From positions 62,001-126,000 of the forward strand of contig JAJZDI010000003.1 in the NCBI GenBank assembly GCA_021806045.1: DNA of 64,000 nt, in the 5' to 3' direction. This DNA comes from Actinomycetes bacterium (GTDB taxonomy: Bacteria > Actinomycetota > Acidimicrobiia > Acidimicrobiales > RAAP-2). Shown one piece after another: positions 1 through 6,100 of the stretch (position 1 is its first letter; every line of letters begins with the position of its first letter). The position numbers and the translations under genes were made by a program. A model generated the notes under the pieces. It saw only the letters and a program-made list of their open reading frames with translations. It was not told the DNA's origin and made no database searches.

Positions 1-785
1 CTGATGATCTCCTTGCCGATCAGGTGGTGGACGGCCGGCCACCAGGTGGCGAACCGCTCGTCGTCCTCCCCGTAGCCGATGGCGGTCAGGTAGTTGATCA
101 GCGCGTCGTACCAGACGTAGAAGACGTGTCCCGGGTCCCAGGGGACGGGGACGCCCCAGTCGATCGACGTCCGGGTGATGGAGATGTCCCGCAGTCCGCC
201 CTTGATGAAGCTCAACGCCTCGTTGCGCTTGGACTCGGGAGCCACCGCGTCGGGCGCCGACTCGTACCACTCGACCAGCCGGTCCTGGAAGGCGCTCAGC
301 CGGAAGAAGTAGTTCTCCTCCTCGAGCAGCTCGACCGGGCGCCGGTGCACGGGGCACAGGGTGCCTCCCTCCAGCTCGTCCTCGCCGTAGTACTGCTCGC
401 AGGACACGCAGTAGAGGCCCCGGTAGACGTCCTTCGTGATGTAGCCGTTGTCATGGATGACCTGGAGGAACCGCTGGACCGCCCGGTAGTGGCGGGGCTC
501 GGTGGTCCGGATGAAGTCGTCGTTCGAGATGTCGAGCCCGGCCCAGGCGTCGGCGAAGTGGACCGAGAGCCGGTCGGTCCACTCCTGGGGGCTCAGCCCG
601 TTCTCCTCGGCCGCCCGGGCCACCTTCTGGCCGTGCTCGTCCGTGCCGGTGAGGAAGAACACCTCGTCCCCCACCAGGCGGTGCCACCGGGCCATGGCAT
701 CGGCGTTCACGGTGGCGTAGGCGTGCCCCACGTGGGGCGCGTCGTTCACGTAGTAGATCGGCGTGGTGATGTAGAAGCGGGACAC
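1..785 (-). CDS. metG: Methionyl-tRNA synthetase, 3' part outside the window
   Basis: Class I aminoacyl-tRNA synthetase that charges tRNA-Met with methionine in the cytoplasm. About 261 N-terminal residues are present; the rest lies beyond the left edge. The protein opens SRFYITTPIYYVNDAPHVGH, with the HIGH-type ATP site written HVGH, then FFLTGTDEHGQK and the Cys-containing connective region (CVSCEQYYGEDE, CPVHRRPVE). I chose the GTG at 785 because it gives the family N-terminus and lies 7 bases after a TACGCT -10 hexamer (leaderless start). The KMSKS loop and anticodon domain are not in view. Certain at family level. Confidence 0.95.
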   Translation of the reverse strand, partial: MSRFYITTPIYYVNDAPHVGHAYATVNADAMARWHRLVGDEVFFLTGTDEHGQKVARAAEENGLSPQEWTDRLSVHFADAWAGLDISNDDFIRTTEPRHYRAVQRFLQVIHDNGYITKDVYRGLYCVSCEQYYGEDELEGGTLCPVHRRPVELLEEENYFFRLSAFQDRLVEWYESAPDAVAPESKRNEALSFIKGGLRDISITRTSIDWGVPVPWDPGHVFYVWYDALINYLTAIGYGEDDERFATWWPAVHHLIGKEII

Positions 786-792
786 TGCCGGT

Positions 793-798
793 AGCGTA
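793..798 (-). promoter_or_regulatory. Leaderless -10 element of metG
   Basis: Read on the minus strand, TACGCT (TANNNT type) lies 7 bases before the GTG start of metG. The same hexamer at the same distance precedes both SepF-like genes. No clear -35 box is seen. Confidence 0.5.
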
Positions 799-861
799 CC
801 CACCGCTCGCCGCCCCTCCGGACCTGGCCCACCGGCCGGCAGCCGCACCCCCTGGCCCCCT

Positions 862-910
862 GCCTCACCTCCCGGCGGACGCCTCACCTCCCGGCGGACG
901 CCTCACCTCC
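862..910. repeat. 19-bp tandem repeat, 2.6 copies
   Basis: GCCTCACCTCCCGGCGGAC occurs at 862-880 and 881-899, followed by 11 more matching bases. It fills most of the gap between metG and msrA. No function is evident; recent slippage is the simplest origin. Confidence 0.8.
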
Positions 911-934
911 GGTCGGGCCCTCCCACTGCCGACC

Positions 935-1489
935 TCACCAGTTGGCCACGTGGCACGCACCCCGGCCGGTCCTGGCCGTGAACCCCTGGTGGTAGGCCTC
1001 GGCCGGCCAGAAGGTCGTGGCCGGGACCACCTCGGTGACGATCGGTCGGCGGAAGCGCGCCCCGTACGACTCGAGGGCCTCACGGGCCTGGCGCTCCTGC
1101 TCCGGACCATGGGTGAAGATCGCCGACCGGTACTGGGTCCCCACGTCGGGCCCCTGGCGGTTGGGCGTGGTCGGATCGTGATGGCGGAAGAACGCCTCGA
1201 GTAGGTCGGCGTAGCCGATCACGGCCGGGTCGAACGTGACGAGCGCCGTCTCGGCGTGCCCCGTCGATCCCGTGCACACCGCTTCGTAGGTGGGATCCGG
1301 CGTCGACCCGCCCTCGTAGCCCACGACGACGTCGACCACGCCCGGCAGCTCGCGGAAGAAGTCCTCCACCCCCCAGAAGCATCCGGCGGCGAACGAGGCC
1401 CGCTCCATGCCGCCAGGAACGTCTCCGGGCTCGATGGCGGGCGCCCGGCTGTCGTCGACCACGGTGGTGCTGCGGTGTCCGAAGATCAT
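935..1489 (-). CDS. msrA: Peptide-methionine (S)-S-oxide reductase
   Basis: Repairs oxidised proteins by reducing methionine-S-sulfoxide. About 184 residues, normal for MsrA. The catalytic motif AAGCFWGVEDFFRE places the nucleophilic Cys near residue 37. GYEGGSTPDPTYEAVCTGSTGHAE and the FFRHHDPTT and GTQYRSAIF blocks are family hallmarks. The resolving cysteine is probably the one in the C-terminal GACHVANW. The ATG at 1489 is preferred over the GTG two codons upstream because GAGAGGGA sits about 7 bases before it. It is a single-gene unit. Confidence 0.93.
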   Translation of the reverse strand: MIFGHRSTTVVDDSRAPAIEPGDVPGGMERASFAAGCFWGVEDFFRELPGVVDVVVGYEGGSTPDPTYEAVCTGSTGHAETALVTFDPAVIGYADLLEAFFRHHDPTTPNRQGPDVGTQYRSAIFTHGPEQERQAREALESYGARFRRPIVTEVVPATTFWPAEAYHQGFTARTGRGACHVANW

Positions 1490-1620
1490 CGTCACTTCCC
1501 TCTCTCGGCAGGTGCTCCGGTGGTGCTGTCCTAGGGAACACCCTGTCCCCCCGGTTCGTTCCCGAGCCCCCGCTGGCTGCCGATCCCTACGGACCTCCGG
1601 GCGCCGCCGGCCCCTGCCCC

Positions 1621-2517
1621 CTACGGAGCCGCCGGCCCCACCGGACCCCCGGGTGTCACGGCCGGTCCCACCGCCAGTTGGTACACGCGCCGGCGGGGCA
1701 CGCCGAGCTCGGCGGCGACGGCGTCGACCGCGCCCCGGGTGCGCTCCCCCGCCCCCAGGCGGCGCTCGAGGGCCTCCCGGATCTCCCCGTCCGCCACCGC
1801 GGCCCGGGTCCGGCTGGCCGGCCCCACGACCAGGACGATCTCACCCCGTGGCTCGGCTGCGCCCGCCCACGTCACGGCGTCGGCCAGCGTGCCCCGCCAC
1901 ACCTCCTCGTGCACCTTGGTCAGCTCGCGGGCCACCGCCACCTGGCGCTCGGGCCCGCATGCGCCCGCAAGGTCGGCGAGCGTGCCCGCCACCCGGCCGG
2001 GCGCCTCGAAGCAGACGGACGTGGCCTCCGATCCGGCGATGGCGGCGATCCGCTCACGGCGGGCCGTGCCGCTGCGGGGCAGGAACCCCTCGAACGTGAA
2101 GCGGTCCGCCGGCAACCCGCTCAGCACCAGTGCGGCGAGCGCGGCCGACGGCCCGGGGACGACGGAGACGGGAACACCGGCCTCGATGGCCGCGGCCACC
2201 ACGGCCCCACCTGGATCCGAGATCCCGGGCATGCCCGCGTCGGTGACGACGGCCACCGTGGCCCCTCCCAGCGCAGCGGCCACCGCCTCCGCCGCCCGGT
2301 CGCGCTCGTTGTGGGCGTGCATCGACCGCAACGGCACCCCGGTGACCCCGGCGTGCGACAGCAGGGCACGGGTCCGCCTCGTGTCTTCGCAGTAGGCGAC
2401 GTCGGCACCCGAAAGCGTGGCGACCGCCCGCCGGCTGAGGTCGCCCAGATTGCCGATGGGCGTGCCGACCAGGACGATCGAACCCCCCAGCGGGCGGGTC
2501 CCCGGCTCGTCGGTCAC
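1621..2517 (-). CDS. rsmI: 16S rRNA (cytidine-1402 2'-O)-methyltransferase
   Basis: SAM-dependent enzyme that 2'-O-methylates C1402 in the 30S decoding centre. 298 residues. Tetrapyrrole-methylase-fold motifs are clear: LVGTPIGNLGDLSRRA near the start, ADVAYCEDTRRTRALL, and VTDAGMPGISDPG. The GTG at 2517 overlaps the stop of the DUF192 gene (GTGA), so the longer upstream ORF (13 extra codons) is unlikely. The C-terminal 40 residues form the usual RsmI helix-turn segment followed by a proline-rich tail. Translationally coupled to the upstream DUF192 gene. Confidence 0.94.
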   Translation of the reverse strand: MTDEPGTRPLGGSIVLVGTPIGNLGDLSRRAVATLSGADVAYCEDTRRTRALLSHAGVTGVPLRSMHAHNERDRAAEAVAAALGGATVAVVTDAGMPGISDPGGAVVAAAIEAGVPVSVVPGPSAALAALVLSGLPADRFTFEGFLPRSGTARRERIAAIAGSEATSVCFEAPGRVAGTLADLAGACGPERQVAVARELTKVHEEVWRGTLADAVTWAGAAEPRGEIVLVVGPASRTRAAVADGEIREALERRLGAGERTRGAVDAVAAELGVPRRRVYQLAVGPAVTPGGPVGPAAP

Positions 2518-2867
2518 TGGCGGAGCTCGAGCTGGTCGCCCACCGCAAGCCCCCACCTGCCGAAGGCACCAGCTGACGCCTCGATCACCGTGCGCCCGCC
2601 CCGCCGGGGTCGGCCCAGGCGCAACGGACGCATGGTGACCATGGCAACCACCCGCATGTCCCGGTCGCAGAAGGCCACGTCGAGCGGGAAGCGGACGCCG
2701 AAGGTGTGGACGGCACGGGTGTGCGGCAGGACCATCGCGCCCTCGTAGGTGCGAACACCGATGAGTCCCCGGGCCCGCTTGGCGAAGGTGTCGGCCACCT
2801 CCGCCGAGGCCAGCACCGACCCGTCACGGAGGAGCCAGCTCATCGCCCGGTTGCCCGCGCTTCCCAT
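2514..2867 (-). CDS. DUF192 family protein
   Basis: Small beta-barrel protein of 117 residues. DUF192 hallmarks are visible: VADTFAKRARGLIGVRTYEGAMVLPHTRAVHTFGVRFPLDVAFCDRD (in two blocks), then a terminal AVGDQLEL. Members are often secreted or fused to other domains; this one has no obvious signal peptide. The biochemical role of the family is not established. It is cotranscribed with and overlaps rsmI by 4 bases. An internal ATG eight codons in could also be the start. Confidence 0.85.
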   Translation of the reverse strand: MGSAGNRAMSWLLRDGSVLASAEVADTFAKRARGLIGVRTYEGAMVLPHTRAVHTFGVRFPLDVAFCDRDMRVVAMVTMRPLRLGRPRRGGRTVIEASAGAFGRWGLAVGDQLELRQ

Positions 2868-2979
2868 CCGGGACGCACCCGGCTCCGAACCGGACGGTCC
2901 CCCCGGCCCCGACCGCCCTGCCGGTCAGGTCGAATCCTCCGGCCCGGCCCCCAGGTTGGTGCCGAGCGTCGGGGGCGAC

Positions 2980-2985
2980 TAACCT
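2980..2985 (+). promoter_or_regulatory. -10 element of the bL37 gene
   Basis: TAACCT, TANNNT type, 9 bases before the ATG. It would give a leader of only a few bases or none. Confidence 0.45.
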
Positions 2986-2994
2986 TGGCGGGCC

Positions 2995-3078
2995 ATGTCG
3001 AAGCGAACCACGAAGCGGAAGCTCCGCACGAAGAAGAAGGCGAACCACGGCCGCAAGCCGAACTGCGGCCGGGGCTGA
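2995..3078 (+). CDS. Ribosomal protein bL37-type, 27 residues
   Basis: Very short, strongly basic peptide: MSKRTTKRKLRTKKKANH, then GRKPNCGRG. It matches the actinobacterial 50S protein bL37 (about 24 residues, of the form M-x-KRGRKKR...ANHGKRPNA), notably in the K-ANHG-[RK][RK]-PN core. Here the tail is CGRG instead of a single Ala. A TAACCT -10 hexamer lies 9 bases before the ATG and a strong hairpin follows the stop by 6 bases, so it looks like a self-contained transcription unit. The assignment rests on the motif only. Confidence 0.8.
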   Translation: MSKRTTKRKLRTKKKANHGRKPNCGRG

Positions 3079-3084
3079 CGCCCT

Positions 3085-3107
3085 CGCCGCCGGCCAGGCC
3101 GGCGGCG
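3085..3107 (+). terminator. Terminator after the bL37 gene
   Basis: Perfect 11-bp arms CGCCGCCGGCC / GGCCGGCGGCG around a single A, 6 bases after the bL37 stop. With so small a formal loop the inner pairs must open. No T-tract, as is usual in GC-rich actinobacteria. Confidence 0.6.
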
Positions 3108-3321
3108 GTGTGCGGCGGGGCTGACCCGACCGGCCAGGCTGGTCGAAGGGCCGCACAGCCGGCTGGACGACGGGGCACCCCCCCGAGGGACACCCCCCCT
3201 CGCAGTTCCTCGGACCGTGCATCGGCCGCCGACGCAGGACTGTCGGCCACCGGCACAGGACTGCCCGCCACTGGCGCGCGGCTGTCGGCTGTCACCGCGC
3301 GTGCAACCACGCCGGGCGCCG

Positions 3322-4209
3322 TCACCGGCGCCACGCCTCCCCCCGACGTTCCAGCACGCCGACCAGGGCCGTGGGACGATCGGAGATGATGCCGTCGACA
3401 CCGAGGTCGCACAGGCGTTCCATCTCCTCTTCCTCCTCGATCGTCCACACGTGCACGGCCAGGCCGTGGTCGTGGGCGACCTCGACGAACTCCTCGTCGA
3501 CGATGACGGTCTCGCCCACGGCCGCCGGGACCTGGAGGGCGACGTGCCGCATGGGGGCGATGGGGCCACCGCTGCGGAGCGCCCGCACGAAGTCGGCCAC
3601 GACCATCGTGCCGGCAGACGTGGGGATCTCCGGCGCCACCTGTGAAAATGCCTCCGTCGCCGTGTCGATGAAGGAGGCCACGATCACGTCGTCGCTCCGC
3701 CCGAATCGCCGCAGGAGCGCCGCCAGGTCGGCCTCGTAGGGCTCGACGACGGGAGCGGTCTGCTTGATGTCGAGGTTGAGGACCACGCCCGGGAACGCCT
3801 CGAGCACCTCTTCCAGCGTGGCGACGCCGAACGCCCGGTCCACCGGGGCCCGCCCCCGGTAGGGCCAGCCACCGGGCGGCTCCTCCAGCGTGACGTCGGC
3901 CCCCGGCGCCCACCAGTAGGCGTTGTCGAGAGCACGGAGCTCGGCGAGCGTGAGCGACGCGATGGCCCCGCTGGCGTCGGTCGTGCGGTCGACGGTGCTG
4001 TCGTGGCACACCACCAGGTGCCGGTCGGCGGTGGCGTGCACGTCCAGCTCGATCCCAGTGGCACCGGCGTCGAGGGCGGACTGGATGGCATGGAGCGTCG
4101 ATGACGGTCCCTCCCAGGCGCCGCCCTGGTGGGCGTAGGCGATGACCCGCCGCTCCAGCCACGCGTTCCGGTCGCCGTCGGGCCGACCCCAACCTCCGGC
4201 TGCACTCAC
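3322..4209 (-). CDS. Glycerophosphodiester phosphodiesterase
   Basis: Hydrolyses glycerophosphodiesters to glycerol-3-phosphate and an alcohol. TIM-barrel GDPD fold, 295 residues. AYAHQGGAWEGPSST is the HRG-type catalytic opening with Arg replaced by Gln. ATGIELDVHATADRHLVVCHDS holds the metal-binding E-x-D and the second catalytic His. The C-terminus has HVWTIEEEEEMERLCDLGVDGIISDRP. No signal peptide, so cytoplasmic. I chose the GTG at 4209 because a TACCGT hexamer lies 7 bases before it. The gene diverges from the next with overlapping promoters. The His-Gln-Gly variant is worth noting but does not remove the catalytic histidines. Confidence 0.88.
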   Translation of the reverse strand: MSAAGGWGRPDGDRNAWLERRVIAYAHQGGAWEGPSSTLHAIQSALDAGATGIELDVHATADRHLVVCHDSTVDRTTDASGAIASLTLAELRALDNAYWWAPGADVTLEEPPGGWPYRGRAPVDRAFGVATLEEVLEAFPGVVLNLDIKQTAPVVEPYEADLAALLRRFGRSDDVIVASFIDTATEAFSQVAPEIPTSAGTMVVADFVRALRSGGPIAPMRHVALQVPAAVGETVIVDEEFVEVAHDHGLAVHVWTIEEEEEMERLCDLGVDGIISDRPTALVGVLERRGEAWRR

Positions 4210-4216
4210 GCAATGA

Positions 4217-4226
4217 ACGGTAGCCT
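4217..4226. promoter_or_regulatory. Overlapping divergent -10 elements
   Basis: Minus strand: TACCGT at 4222-4217, 7 bases before the GTG of the phosphodiesterase gene. Plus strand: TAGCCT at 4221-4226, 10 bases before the ATG at 4237. The two hexamers share two bases, so polymerase binding for the two genes should be mutually exclusive. Confidence 0.45.
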
Positions 4227-4236
4227 CTGCTCCGCC

Positions 4237-4884
4237 ATGTTCGACCACGCGTTCACCCAGGTGGTGTCGTCACTGCGACGCTCGTTCGAGAGCGCCCTCC
4301 TCCAGCGGCAGGCCGTCGAGGAGAGGTTCCAGGTGGACGTCTTCCTCGGGGACCTCAGCTTCGAGACCTCCTACGGACTGCCCGGCGAGCAGCGCCCGGC
4401 ACGCATCCGGGTCGACGTCAGCCTCGACTGGCCGACCTGGAGCCAGACCGCCCTGCGCAGCTGGACCATCGGCGAGGAGCCGGACGAGCTCCCCGAGGTG
4501 CTGGCCGAGGTGGCGTTCCGGGTCCAGGGCCTGGCGTCGCGCCCCGACGTCGACGCCATCGGGGCGGTGGTCCCCCCGGCGCTGCCCCTGCTCGCCGAGG
4601 ATGTCCTGGAGCGCAGCGGGCCCACCATCGAGGAGCGCCACGGTGAGCCCGATGGCGAGGCCGGCGACGGTGGCGGCAGCGACGGGAACGGCGAGCACGA
4701 CGGCATCGAGTACGCCATCGAGGTGGACTACGAGGGCTCCAGCACCCTCGATGAGCGCTTCCTCGCCGATCCCGACGCCATCGACCTGGCCCTGGCCCCC
4801 CTGGGCCGGCTGGTCGCCTCCATCCTCGTCCGCTTGGCCGACCTGCCCCTCGACTTCCGGCCCCCGCGCCCGGCCGACGACTGA
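4237..4884 (+). CDS. Unknown acidic protein, 215 residues
   Basis: No family recognised. It begins MFDHAFTQVVSSLRRSFESA and has an N-terminal ordered half (to about residue 125), a Gly/Asp/Glu-rich linker (EPDGEAGDGGGSDGNGEHDG), and a C-terminal segment rich in Leu and Ala ending PLDFRPPRPADD. Overall strongly acidic, with no membrane segment or signal peptide. An ATG at 4213 is also in frame, but 4237 fits the -10 hexamer better. Codon use matches its neighbours and the frame is open throughout, so it is probably real. Confidence 0.65.
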   Translation: MFDHAFTQVVSSLRRSFESALLQRQAVEERFQVDVFLGDLSFETSYGLPGEQRPARIRVDVSLDWPTWSQTALRSWTIGEEPDELPEVLAEVAFRVQGLASRPDVDAIGAVVPPALPLLAEDVLERSGPTIEERHGEPDGEAGDGGGSDGNGEHDGIEYAIEVDYEGSSTLDERFLADPDAIDLALAPLGRLVASILVRLADLPLDFRPPRPADD

Positions 4885-4973
4885 CAGCGGGCTGACGGCG
4901 GGCTGACGCAGCCGAGCACGGGCAGGCCGGCCGTGCCGGCGGCCCGCGTGAGACCGGCCGCACCGCCCGCCCG

Positions 4974-6053
4974 TCAGTCGATACCCAGTCCCTTCTCGGC
5001 GGCCAGTGCGGCCAGGTCTGCCTGGGGCCGGGCACCGACGTGCGAGATCACCTCGGCGGCGCACAGCGCGCCGAGACGGGCCGCATCCGCAGGCGCGTGT
5101 CCGTGGGTGATGCCGGCCAGGAACCCGGCGGCGAACAGGTCGCCGGCCCCGGTGGTGTCGACGACCTCGGCCACCGGAGCGGCCGGGACCTCGAGCGGCC
5201 CGGTCGGGGTGACGACGAGTGCCCCCTGGGCGCCCCGGGTGAGGGCGGCCAGGATGCCCGTCTCCTCGATGTTCGAGACGGCCGCGTCGAACGAAGTGCC
5301 CCCGCCGAAGAGGAGGCGGACCTCGTCCTCGTTGGCGAAGAGCAGGTCGACGTCGTCCTCGATCAGCGCGAGGAACTCGCGGCGGTGGCGCTCGACGCAC
5401 GAGGGATCCGAGAGCGACAGGGCGACCGACGCGTCAGCGGCGTGGGCGGCGTCGATGGCGCGGCGCATCGCCGTCTTGGCCGACTCCCGCTCCCACAGGT
5501 AGCCCTCGAGGTACAGCACCCGGGCCGAGGCGATGTGCCCGTCGTGGACGTCCACGCTGTCGAAGTCGGAGGCGACCCCGAGGTGGGTGGCCATCGTCCG
5601 CTCGGCATCGGAGGTCACGAGCACGAGGCAGTGGCCGGTCACTGTGTCCTCGCCGTCGAGGGCTGCTGGGACGGGGTCGAAGGTGACCCCGACGGCCCGG
5701 ATGTCGTGGGTGAAGGTGCGGCCCAGGGCGTCGTCGGCCACCCGGCCGAGGAACGCGGCACGGCCGCCCAGGGCGGCGATGCCGGCCGCCGTGTTGGCCG
5801 CCGAGCCACCCGACGCCTCGATCGTCGGTCCCATCTGCTCGAAGATGACCTGTGAGCGCCCGGCGTCGACCAGGGCCATCGTCCCCTTGGCCAGGCCCAG
5901 CCGCTCGAGGGCCTCGTCATCGGAGCGGGCGAGAACGTCGACCAGCGCGTTCCCGACGGCGACGACGTCGTGGATGACGCCGCCGGTGCCGTCAGCCTGC
6001 GCGAGGTCGTCGGCATCGGCTATGGGCGCACCATCGGGAGCGCCGGTGGGCAT
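4974..6053 (-). CDS. PfkB-family sugar kinase, adenosine-kinase-like
   Basis: ATP-dependent kinase of the ribokinase/PfkB superfamily, 359 residues. Family features in order: VAVGNALVDVLA, the glycine-rich ASGGSAANTAAGIAALGG, LYLEGYLW, ANEDEVRLLFGG, and the anion-hole/catalytic-base signature VVDTTGAGDLFAAGFLAG near residue 295. The layout is that of the adenosine kinase subgroup rather than ribokinase, so adenosine salvage is likely but the substrate is not proven. A GTG at 6077 would add eight residues; neither start has a strong ribosome site. It diverges from pepN. Confidence 0.85.
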   Translation of the reverse strand: MPTGAPDGAPIADADDLAQADGTGGVIHDVVAVGNALVDVLARSDDEALERLGLAKGTMALVDAGRSQVIFEQMGPTIEASGGSAANTAAGIAALGGRAAFLGRVADDALGRTFTHDIRAVGVTFDPVPAALDGEDTVTGHCLVLVTSDAERTMATHLGVASDFDSVDVHDGHIASARVLYLEGYLWERESAKTAMRRAIDAAHAADASVALSLSDPSCVERHRREFLALIEDDVDLLFANEDEVRLLFGGGTSFDAAVSNIEETGILAALTRGAQGALVVTPTGPLEVPAAPVAEVVDTTGAGDLFAAGFLAGITHGHAPADAARLGALCAAEVISHVGARPQADLAALAAEKGLGID

Positions 6054-6087
6054 GGTTCCAGGATCGTCCGGGGGCACGGCCCGACGG

Positions 6088-6093
6088 TAGCCT
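6088..6093 (+). promoter_or_regulatory. Leaderless -10 element of pepN
   Basis: TAGCCT lies 7 bases before the pepN ATG at 6101, the spacing seen at several other starts in this window. Confidence 0.5.
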
Positions 6094-6100
6094 GCCGGGC

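Noticed and set aside
2925-2945. GTCGAATCC resembling a tRNA T-loop
   Set aside because: No acceptor or anticodon stem could be paired around it.
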